19,595 bases of DNA from Bacteroidota bacterium. GTDB lineage: Bacteria; Bacteroidota; Bacteroidia; Bacteroidales; UBA1715. This document shows, in pieces, positions 8,221-15,038 of this stretch. Every line of letters begins with the position of its first letter. Position 1 is the first letter of the stretch. Location: the NCBI GenBank assembly GCA_029266015.1, contig JAJUFK010000008.1, forward strand, positions 1-19,595, given 5' to 3'. A model generated the notes under the pieces. That model did no database searches. It was given only the letters and a program-made list of their open reading frames with translations, and was not told where the DNA came from. The translations under genes and the position numbers were made by a program.

Positions 8221-10140
8221 TTGAGACCTTTATTATTTATATGCACAGTTTTTCTTTGCATTGGAGTATATACTTGTTTTTCACAAGATTTACAAACAAT
8301 TGCAACCGATGTTTATAGTTTTTCGGCTATAGATTACAGTGCCCAACAAATTGAATTTTTGCATGATAAAATGTGTAACCCTATTGATATAAACTCCATT
8401 CAAGAGAGCGATTTATCACAATTTTGTTTTTTAACACCCTTTGAACAAAAAAGTATTTATGAATTTGTAATTGCAAACAAACCCTTGAGCAGCATTTATG
8501 AACTGCATTTTGTTTTAGGTTTGTCAGTTGAAAAAGCAGAATTATTATCACATTTTATGATTGTGAAACCTCAGTCCTGCAACCACACATTAGAAGAGCT
8601 TATACACAATGGCACTCATAGCATAATCGGTATAAGTCAATTCCCTATTCATATTATTGACAGTAGCAGCACCAATAATAATTATTTAGGAAATGCAAGT
8701 AAACAAGCATGGCGATATAGGTATGCTTCAAACGGTTCATTAAATTGGGGAGTTACATTAAAAAAAGACAGTGGCGAACTGGTTTCATTTAAACAACCTA
8801 ATATCTATGATTATGCTTCGGCATATATACAATATAAACCTAATGGTATCATTAGAAATATTACAATAGGCGACTATGAATTGCAAATTGCACAAGGACT
8901 TCTCCAATGGCAAGGCGGATATTTTGGAAAACACATTCGCAGTCAACACAGTAAAACTCACTGTACTCTATCAAAACACAGCTCAGGTAACGAAACAGAT
9001 TTATATAGAGGAATTGCATTCCAACTCTCCCACAATTCATTCATGCTTACTCCATTTTTTTCAAATACGTATACCGATGGAACTTTAAATTCAGACTCTT
9101 CGAATTTTATACTATATAATACAGGGTATCATAGAACCATGCGTGAGATTGAACTTTCAAACACAATTCATCATACCGTTCAAGGGTGTCATATACAATA
9201 CTCAAATTTTCATAACACATATTCAACCGCTATTGTTCAACATTCACTTACATATGCAAATACAATAATTTCAAAAATATTTGTAAACGCTGCGTATAGT
9301 TATACTTTAAAACAATCACAAATATTTACAGAATCGGCATTTGACGGAAAATCAACTGCCCATACTATAGGAATACAAACTAGTGTAAATCACGATATAA
9401 CACTTTTATCATCGGCTCGATATTATCAACCAAATTATTATAACATATACTCACAAAGCTTAAGCGAACAATCACAAATACACAATGAACAAGGAATATT
9501 TACAAGCGTTATATGTCCTATTAGTAAATTCATAACTTTTCAATGTGTTCATGATTATTATTATATTCCAAATTGCCGATATTTTGTAAATGCCCCTACA
9601 CGAGGAAACGAATTATATGTAAAACTGCAATACAAAAATTGGGAAGGTGTTACACTATTTTACGCTTGGAGCAACGGATACAAAACAGCCCAAAATACTA
9701 CCGAAAGATACAATGAAATTTACACGCACATTACACAATTTCAAAAATTGTATTTTGTTATACCTATAAACTCTGTTCTTTTAAGTAAAACCACCATTGC
9801 TCAAAGTCTAGCAGAAAACCAACGAGGAACATTAGTATGCCAAGATTTACAATATAAACCTACCAAAACATGCACTATTCGAATACGCTATGCTCATTAT
9901 TCTGCACCGTATAATGCTCGTATTTATGCATGGGAAGACAATGTAGAATACAGTAATACCTCACATCAATACTTCAATAAAGGATCGCACTGGTATAGTT
10001 TAATTGAATGGCAAATACATAGAATGTTTAGAATTGAATTCAAACTATCGCACACAGCTATTCATAAACAATTAACAGTATCAGAAACAACACCGGCAAC
10101 ACTGCTCTGTAATATTGCAGTACGATATACTATACATTAA
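8221..10140 (+). CDS. Secreted helix-hairpin-helix protein with beta-barrel-like body
   Basis: From the proposed TTG at 8221 the protein has 639 residues; the longest frame begins at TTG 8194 (648 residues). No in-frame ATG exists near the 5' end. The N-terminus RPLLFICTVFLCIGVYTCFS, followed by QD, is a signal peptide. About residues 52-118 hold tandem helix-hairpin-helix motifs like those of ComEA: NPIDINSIQESDLSQF, LTPFEQKSIYEFV, then IYELHFVLGLSVEKAELL. The remaining 500 or so residues are Ser/Thr/Tyr/Asn-rich, with alternating polar and hydrophobic strands and a barrel-like end (LLCNIAVRYTIH), consistent with an outer-membrane beta-barrel. Proteins with this architecture recur in Bacteroidota, usually annotated only from the HhH domain. 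HhH domains in ComEA bind DNA, so DNA handling at the envelope is possible but unproven. It ends 3 bp from the convergent next gene. Confidence 0.8.
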   Translation: MRPLLFICTVFLCIGVYTCFSQDLQTIATDVYSFSAIDYSAQQIEFLHDKMCNPIDINSIQESDLSQFCFLTPFEQKSIYEFVIANKPLSSIYELHFVLGLSVEKAELLSHFMIVKPQSCNHTLEELIHNGTHSIIGISQFPIHIIDSSSTNNNYLGNASKQAWRYRYASNGSLNWGVTLKKDSGELVSFKQPNIYDYASAYIQYKPNGIIRNITIGDYELQIAQGLLQWQGGYFGKHIRSQHSKTHCTLSKHSSGNETDLYRGIAFQLSHNSFMLTPFFSNTYTDGTLNSDSSNFILYNTGYHRTMREIELSNTIHHTVQGCHIQYSNFHNTYSTAIVQHSLTYANTIISKIFVNAAYSYTLKQSQIFTESAFDGKSTAHTIGIQTSVNHDITLLSSARYYQPNYYNIYSQSLSEQSQIHNEQGIFTSVICPISKFITFQCVHDYYYIPNCRYFVNAPTRGNELYVKLQYKNWEGVTLFYAWSNGYKTAQNTTERYNEIYTHITQFQKLYFVIPINSVLLSKTTIAQSLAENQRGTLVCQDLQYKPTKTCTIRIRYAHYSAPYNARIYAWEDNVEYSNTSHQYFNKGSHWYSLIEWQIHRMFRIEFKLSHTAIHKQLTVSETTPATLLCNIAVRYTIH

Positions 10141-10143
10141 GAA

Positions 10144-10697
10144 TTATTTAAAATACAATTCAACTCCCAAACTTATTGACATCATATTTGAAAATTCACC
10201 TGAAAAAAATCCATTAAATATTGAAACAGGTTGCAAAATAATAGAAAAAGGAGCCTGTTCCGGTTCATATCTAAATTGTAAACCATAACTATATCCAAAA
10301 TACGAATACCCAACAGTACCTATATTATCAATATTACCAATACCCATATTTATTCCGCCGCCGCCAAACAATGTAGTATTAAAAAATCTATATCGTAACA
10401 CATCACATTCGGCATTTATATACATCGATTGTGCTCTATACCAATTTTGCGCATTACTTTCATCATTCATAAAACGTCCGATTCTAAATACCGGAGCTAT
10501 TCTAAATCGCGAATTAAATATATCATGCAAATATGATAAACCAACGCATGTTCCTTCACCATCTAACAATACAGGACCAACACTGGCACTTGAAACACCT
10601 ATACCCACATTGAACCCAACCGATTGATTATATTCTTGTTGACTAAACACATGAGTTACAAAAAACAAAATGTTATAATAAAAATTAATTTTTTCAT
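10144..10697 (-). CDS. Small outer-membrane-barrel-like protein, signal peptide apparently frameshifted
   Basis: The main open frame runs from a TTG at 10668 to 10144 (174 residues). It is rich in Gly, Phe and Tyr with repeating amphipathic strands (for example TTLFGGGGINMGIGNI) and ends SLGVELYFK, as expected for a small outer-membrane beta-barrel; no named family is recognised. The TTG start leaves only a short hydrophobic stub before VFSQQ. An ATG at 10697 in another frame reads MKKLIFIITFCFL and then stops. Adding one T to the T6 run (plus-strand A6 at 10660-10665) would give MKKLIFIITFCFFVTHVFSQ, a textbook signal peptide continuous with the body. Adding one A to the A6 run next to the ATG also restores frame but gives a poorer signal. 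I therefore annotate from 10697 with a frameshift. It could be a sequencing error, phase variation, or early decay. Confidence 0.65.
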
Positions 10698-10735
10698 GAT
10701 TACTTACTATTTAATAATTTTAAACTTATTATTGG

Positions 10736-10765
10736 TTTTGCAGTAACTATACATTTACTGTAAAA
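10736..10765. repeat. 11-bp inverted repeat
   Basis: TTTTGCAGTAA (10736-10746), loop CTATACAT, TTACTGTAAAA (10755-10765). The arms pair over 11 bp with one G-U pair. It lies about 40 bp upstream of the small barrel gene's ATG at 10697, so it may be an operator for that gene or a symmetrical hairpin terminator. Confidence 0.45.
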
Positions 10766-10784
10766 TAATGCAATGCTAAAATAC

Positions 10785-10804
10785 ATGATTTCAAAAGAAA
10801 TCAT
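10785..10804. terminator. 8-bp hairpin downstream of the LD-carboxypeptidase gene
   Basis: ATGATTTC, loop AAAA, GAAATCAT: a perfect 8-bp inverted repeat starting 28 bp past the minus-strand stop at 10833. On the minus strand it is followed by GTATTTTAG, a poor U-tract, so termination is plausible but weak. GAAATCAT recurs at 10817-10824. Confidence 0.4.
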
Positions 10805-10818
10805 AGAATAATACAAGA

Positions 10819-10834
10819 AATCATTTCAATGATT
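10819..10834. repeat. 6-bp inverted repeat overlapping the stop codon
   Basis: AATCAT, loop TTCA, ATGATT. One arm overlaps the stop codon of the LD-carboxypeptidase gene (10833-10835). It shares the ATGATT/AATCAT core with the hairpin at 10785-10804. Confidence 0.3.
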
Positions 10835-11741
10835 AAAACACAGTGAGTGGTTGTAACACTACATTATTTGATTGTACCTGCAATTGGTATTCTATACCGG
10901 GAATAAGCGCCATATTATCACTCTCGTGTCCGGTAGGCGCATTAAAACATAACGGAATATTATAGGGAACCAAAACTTCACTTATTATAGCTTCTACAGA
11001 GGCATTATACACATCAACACCTTGCTTCATACCACTCATACCTCCTACTATAAGTCCTGCAATGCGTGATAAAATACCGGAAAGTTTTAAATTTTGCATC
11101 ATTCTATCAATATGATACAAATATTCATTCAAATCTTCAATAAACAATAACGTTCCCGAATAATCATATTCAAAAGACAAACCACGTAAACTATACAGCA
11201 TAGATAAATTTCCACCTGTTAATCTTCCGCGTGCAGTTCCAAGTGTATTAAAAGAACTTGATTGCCACCGAATAGGTTGTACATTACCAAACAAAGCTTG
11301 TTGTAAACTTTCAAGAGACTGGGAAGTAACAGTAGAGAAATTTTTAGGCATTGCAGCATGCATAGAAGCTATATGCAACGATGATATTTTTGCATGAAAT
11401 ACTGTAATATCACTAAAACCAATAATCCATTTTGGTTTTTGCACATATTTAGTAAAATCCAAATTTTGCACTATTCTTATAGCTCCATATCCTCCGCGTG
11501 AACAAAAAACAGCCTTTATAGAATCATTATCAAGAACTTCTTGAAAATCAGCTAATCGTTGAGCATCGGTTCCTGCAAAAACCCCGTATTTATGACACAC
11601 ATGTTTTCCTAAGCATACTTGCAACCCCCATGATTCCAATACAGAAACAGCCTTATGTATATACTCTATTTCTATTGGCCCCGAAGGAGAAACAATAGCA
11701 ACCCTATCACCTTGTTGCAAAAAATCAGGAACTGTAAACAT
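10833..11741 (-). CDS. LD-carboxypeptidase, peptidase family S66
   Basis: A 302-residue cytoplasmic serine peptidase that removes the terminal D-Ala from L,D-linked tetrapeptides during murein recycling. The S66 triad is visible: Ser110 in IIGFSD, Glu202 in LLFIEDLNEY, and His272 in APTGHESDN. The N-terminal block RVAIVSPSG (13-21) and SRGGYGAIRI (81-90) are also typical, as is GRLTGGNLSML (172-182). Length and start are normal for LdcA/MccF-type enzymes. MccF relatives instead cleave the microcin C analogue, but nothing here favours that. The gene is divergent from metG across 92 bp; no clear -7 box is seen on its own side. A cluster of inverted repeats lies just past its 3' end. Confidence 0.93.
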   Translation of the reverse strand: MFTVPDFLQQGDRVAIVSPSGPIEIEYIHKAVSVLESWGLQVCLGKHVCHKYGVFAGTDAQRLADFQEVLDNDSIKAVFCSRGGYGAIRIVQNLDFTKYVQKPKWIIGFSDITVFHAKISSLHIASMHAAMPKNFSTVTSQSLESLQQALFGNVQPIRWQSSSFNTLGTARGRLTGGNLSMLYSLRGLSFEYDYSGTLLFIEDLNEYLYHIDRMMQNLKLSGILSRIAGLIVGGMSGMKQGVDVYNASVEAIISEVLVPYNIPLCFNAPTGHESDNMALIPGIEYQLQVQSNNVVLQPLTVF

Positions 11742-11763
11742 AATTCTGTTATATATTGGATAC

Positions 11764-11792
11764 TTGTTGATAGTAAAAAACTTATATATTTG
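11764..11792 (+). promoter_or_regulatory. metG promoter (TTG / TATATTTG)
   Basis: TATATTTG (11785-11792) with TTG at 11764-11766 (18-nt spacer) or 11767-11769 (15-nt spacer) is among the best promoter matches in the window. The start site should be near 11798, giving a leader of about 36 nt. Confidence 0.6.
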
Positions 11793-11802
11793 CGAAGATA
11801 AT

Positions 11803-11847
11803 ATGTTACATGTAATTAAACAAATTTACCGGAATGAAAGAATTTAA
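11803..11847 (+). other. Possible 14-codon leader ORF overlapping the metG start
   Basis: ATG at 11803 opens a frame reading MLHVIKQIYRNERI and stops at 11845-11847, overlapping the metG ATG (11834) by 14 nt in another frame. It lies downstream of the predicted start site. It has no Met codon beyond the first, so it is not an obvious methionine attenuator, and it may be chance. Confidence 0.2.
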
Positions 11848-13873
11848 ACGACATCTTGTAACTGCAGCATTACCATATGCCAATGGTCCTGTTCATATTG
11901 GTCATTTAGCAGGAGTATACATTCCTGCCGATATATATGTGCGCTATTTACGAATGAACCAACAAGATGTATTATTTGTGTGCGGAAGTGACGAACATGG
12001 TGTACCTATAACAATTAAAGCAAAAAAAGAAGGATGTACACCTCAAGACATTGTAAACAGATATCATCAAATTATTAAACAATCATTCGCTGATTTTGGT
12101 ATAGAATTTTCAAATTATTCTCGTACATCAAACGCATTGCATCATAACGTATCATCAGTTTTTTTTAAAACACTGTATGAAAAAGGTGAATTTATAGAAC
12201 AAGAAAGTGAACAATACTTTGATGCACAAGCAAATCAATTTTTGGCTGACAGATACATAACCGGCACTTGCCCCAAATGCAGTAGTGAAGGAGCCTATGG
12301 CGATCAATGTGAAAAATGCGGTTCATCACTAAGTCCACTTGAACTTATAAACCCAATTTCAACAATTACAGGCCAAAAACCTGTGCTCAAAAAAACCAAA
12401 CATTGGTATTTACCTCTGGATAAACACGAACAATTTTTAAGAGAATGGATTTTACAAGGACATACCGAATGGAAATCTAACGTATATGGACAATGTAAAT
12501 CATGGATAGACGGAGGATTACAACCACGTGCCGTAAGTCGTGATTTAGATTGGGGTGTTCCTGTACCGGTTGAAGGAGCAGAGGGCAAAGTTCTATATGT
12601 ATGGTTCGACGCTCCCATAGGCTATATTACTTCTACACAAGAATGCACCAAAGATTGGGAAAAATATTGGAAATCAGAAGACTGCAAACTTGTTCATTTT
12701 ATTGGTAAAGACAATATAGTATTTCACTGTATAGTATTTCCTGCTATGCTCAAAGCTCATGGAGATTACATTTTACCCGAAAATGTACCTGCTAACGAAT
12801 TCTTAAATTTAGAAAATGACAAAATTTCTACTTCACGAAATTGGGCTGTATGGCTGCATGAATACTTAACTGACTTTAAAGACCAACAAGATACATTACG
12901 ATATGTACTTACGGCTAATGCTCCCGAAACCAAAGACAATGACTTTACATGGAAAGATTTTCAGGCACGCAACAATAATGAATTAGTTGCAATTTTAGGA
13001 AACTTTGTAAACCGCGTAGTTGTTCTTACACACAAATATTTTCAAGGAACCGTGCCTGCAAAAACAACTCTCTTGGAAATAGATACCGATGTGCTTGCAG
13101 AAATTTCTACAGCAAAACAAGCAATAGCAAAAAACATTGAAAATTATAAATTTAGAGAAGCATTGAAAGATGCTATGCAATTGGCACGAGCCGGTAACAA
13201 ATACTTAACCGAAACCGAACCTTGGAAAGTAATAAAAACCGATGAACAACGAGTAGCAACCATACTTCATGTTTGTTTACAAATTACTGCAAATCTGGGA
13301 ATTATAATTGAACCTTTTTTACCATTTACAGCAAAAAAAATACAATCTATGTTTGGCATGAATGCTTGTACATGGAATCAATCAGGAAATGTAGAATTAT
13401 TACAAACAGGTACACCAATAGGAGAAGCTGCTTTATTGTTTAGAAAAATAGAAGACAGTGAAATAGATGCACAAATTGAAAAATTACAACAAACTAAACA
13501 AGCAATGAATACTAATGTAAACAAAACTGATGTAAGTCCGCAAAAACCGTTGATACAATATGATGATTTCAGTAAAATGGATATACGCGTAGGAACAATA
13601 CAAGCTGCAGAACGAGTTCCAAAAACAGACAAACTCATGAAATTAACCATAGATACCGGTATAGATGTGCGCACAGTAGTATCGGGTATTGCTCATTGTT
13701 TTAACCCCGAAGAAATCATCGGAAAACAAGTAAGTATTTTAGTAAATTTACAACCCCGAATGCTAAAAAATATTGAATCACAAGGAATGATTTTAATGGC
13801 CCAAAATTCCGATGGAAAATTAGAATTTATTTCACCTGTATCAAAAGTAGACAACGGTAGTGCAATTTGTTAA
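11834..13873 (+). CDS. metG: Methionine--tRNA ligase
   Basis: Class I aminoacyl-tRNA synthetase that charges tRNA-Met, 679 residues. It shows YANGPVHIGH (15-24, HIGH signature), a zinc knuckle CPKC...CEKC (Cys146, 149, 159, 162), WFDAPIGYI (257-265), and the KMSKS-equivalent KISTS (330-334) in LENDKISTSRNW, a variant I regard as normal for this group. The helical anticodon-binding domain spans about 380-540. A Lys/Gln-rich linker leads to a C-terminal EMAP/Trbp111-like OB tRNA-binding domain (about 575-679; FSKMDIRVGTI, VVSGIA, MILMA), as in dimeric bacterial MetRS. The gene is monocistronic: its own promoter precedes it and a new promoter follows before the PorP-like gene. Confidence 0.97.
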   Translation: MKEFKRHLVTAALPYANGPVHIGHLAGVYIPADIYVRYLRMNQQDVLFVCGSDEHGVPITIKAKKEGCTPQDIVNRYHQIIKQSFADFGIEFSNYSRTSNALHHNVSSVFFKTLYEKGEFIEQESEQYFDAQANQFLADRYITGTCPKCSSEGAYGDQCEKCGSSLSPLELINPISTITGQKPVLKKTKHWYLPLDKHEQFLREWILQGHTEWKSNVYGQCKSWIDGGLQPRAVSRDLDWGVPVPVEGAEGKVLYVWFDAPIGYITSTQECTKDWEKYWKSEDCKLVHFIGKDNIVFHCIVFPAMLKAHGDYILPENVPANEFLNLENDKISTSRNWAVWLHEYLTDFKDQQDTLRYVLTANAPETKDNDFTWKDFQARNNNELVAILGNFVNRVVVLTHKYFQGTVPAKTTLLEIDTDVLAEISTAKQAIAKNIENYKFREALKDAMQLARAGNKYLTETEPWKVIKTDEQRVATILHVCLQITANLGIIIEPFLPFTAKKIQSMFGMNACTWNQSGNVELLQTGTPIGEAALLFRKIEDSEIDAQIEKLQQTKQAMNTNVNKTDVSPQKPLIQYDDFSKMDIRVGTIQAAERVPKTDKLMKLTIDTGIDVRTVVSGIAHCFNPEEIIGKQVSILVNLQPRMLKNIESQGMILMAQNSDGKLEFISPVSKVDNGSAIC

Positions 13874-13888
13874 CAAAATATTATTTTA

Positions 13889-13921
13889 TATATTTGATAA
13901 TCAAAAAAAAACTTATATTTG
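13889..13921 (+). promoter_or_regulatory. Promoter of the PorP/OmpA/C25 operon
   Basis: TATATTTG occurs twice, at 13889-13896 and 13914-13921. The TTTG of the first copy lies 17 nt before the second box and could serve as its -33 element. With the second box, transcription would begin near 13926, about 22 nt before the ATG at 13948. Two tandem start sites are possible. Confidence 0.6.
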
Positions 13922-13947
13922 TATATTTTGTATTCAAGCCTTAAAAA

Positions 13948-15015
13948 ATGTCATACTTTATGAGTAGTGCCCTACACAAAATAGTACTAAGTTTGAGCCT
14001 TACAGTAATGCTGGGCATTCAAACCGGTTTTTCACAAGACGTTCATTTTTCGCAGTTTGATGCTGCCCCATTGTATTTTAACCCTGCACTTTCAGGATTA
14101 ATGGAATGTAATAACCGATTTATTTCAAATTTCAAAGGACAATGGAGTACATATAATTCATTTATGTTGTCATACGACCGACCACTACCGGCTTTTTCTT
14201 TGGCAGGAGGCGACTTTGGATTAGGAGCATTAATCAATGCTGACTATGCAGGCGAAACCACCTATGGTAATACCATGTTAAAAATAATGCCGGCATACCA
14301 TAAAGAAATTATTCCCGGATTTTTTAAATTATCTACCGGATTAGACGTAATGTTTAACCACAATAGTGTAGACGAAACAAAAGTAGTATTACCGGGGCAA
14401 ATTGACCCTAATACAGGAGAAGCAGTAGTAGGTACCGATTTTGAAAAAACTTCAAAACTATATTCAGATTTAGGACTTGGTATAAATGGAGAATTTCGTT
14501 TACAAAACGACATACCAATAAATGCAGGAATTACCTTTCATCGTTTATTAGGTTCGGGCGGCGGTGGTTTTGCTACCACGCAAGCTCCAAGTAATTACCG
14601 CAGATACTCATTAAATGCTAATGCCGTTTATCCTATAAATACAACCGTTTCATTACTACCAAGTTTTATTTTCTTAAAACAGAAAAAATACAATGAAATG
14701 AATGCAGGAACATTCGTGAAATTTTCATTGGGCGACCAAACTCCATTGCTCGATGCTCTTTACACAGGAGCTTGGTACCGTTTTGGCGATGCACTCATAT
14801 TTGGATTGGCATTTGATAAACCTATCAATACCAAATGGACATTAAATTTTGGTTTTAGCTACGACCTTACTGTATCAAGTTTTAGTGAGTCAAACAAATG
14901 GAAAAGTACAAACAATGTTGGAAAAGACAGTTTTGAGATTTCAATAAAATTAATTAATTGCAAATTACCAATTATTCTCAATCCCGAAGGAATTATTAAC
15001 GACCCTTTCAGATAA
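13948..15015 (+). CDS. PorP/SprF family outer-membrane protein
   Basis: A 355-residue beta-barrel-type protein of the PorP/SprF family, associated with type IX secretion and gliding. Its signal peptide ends near GIQTGFS, followed by QDVHFSQF. The family hallmark follows at once: FSQFDAAPLYFNPALSG, then FISNFKGQWSTY and SYDRPL. Later strands include GLGALINADYAGE, the middle block INAGITFHRLLG, and the C-terminal GAWYRFGDALIFGLAFD and NFGFSYDLTVSS. An alternative in-frame ATG at 13960 would shorten the signal peptide by four residues and cannot be excluded. It is first in an operon, 23 bp before the TPR-PD40-OmpA gene. PorP-like proteins occur in several copies per genome, so this is probably one paralogue rather than the core PorP. 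Confidence 0.9.
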   Translation: MSYFMSSALHKIVLSLSLTVMLGIQTGFSQDVHFSQFDAAPLYFNPALSGLMECNNRFISNFKGQWSTYNSFMLSYDRPLPAFSLAGGDFGLGALINADYAGETTYGNTMLKIMPAYHKEIIPGFFKLSTGLDVMFNHNSVDETKVVLPGQIDPNTGEAVVGTDFEKTSKLYSDLGLGINGEFRLQNDIPINAGITFHRLLGSGGGGFATTQAPSNYRRYSLNANAVYPINTTVSLLPSFIFLKQKKYNEMNAGTFVKFSLGDQTPLLDALYTGAWYRFGDALIFGLAFDKPINTKWTLNFGFSYDLTVSSFSESNKWKSTNNVGKDSFEISIKLINCKLPIILNPEGIINDPFR

Positions 15016-15038
15016 CATAAACTATTATACACACATTT

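Noticed and set aside
12304..12618. 104-codon minus-strand ORF
   Set aside because: Antisense shadow of metG across its zinc-knuckle and catalytic regions; no independent start signal or recognisable domain.
11834..13873. KISTS in place of KMSKS as a defect in MetG
   Set aside because: The surrounding LENDKISTSRNW block is well preserved, and I regard this variant as normal for Bacteroidota-type MetRS.
13861..13947. Rho-independent terminator between metG and the PorP-like gene
   Set aside because: Only AT-rich partial symmetry is visible, with no stable stem; the stretch is better explained by the two TATATTTG promoter boxes.
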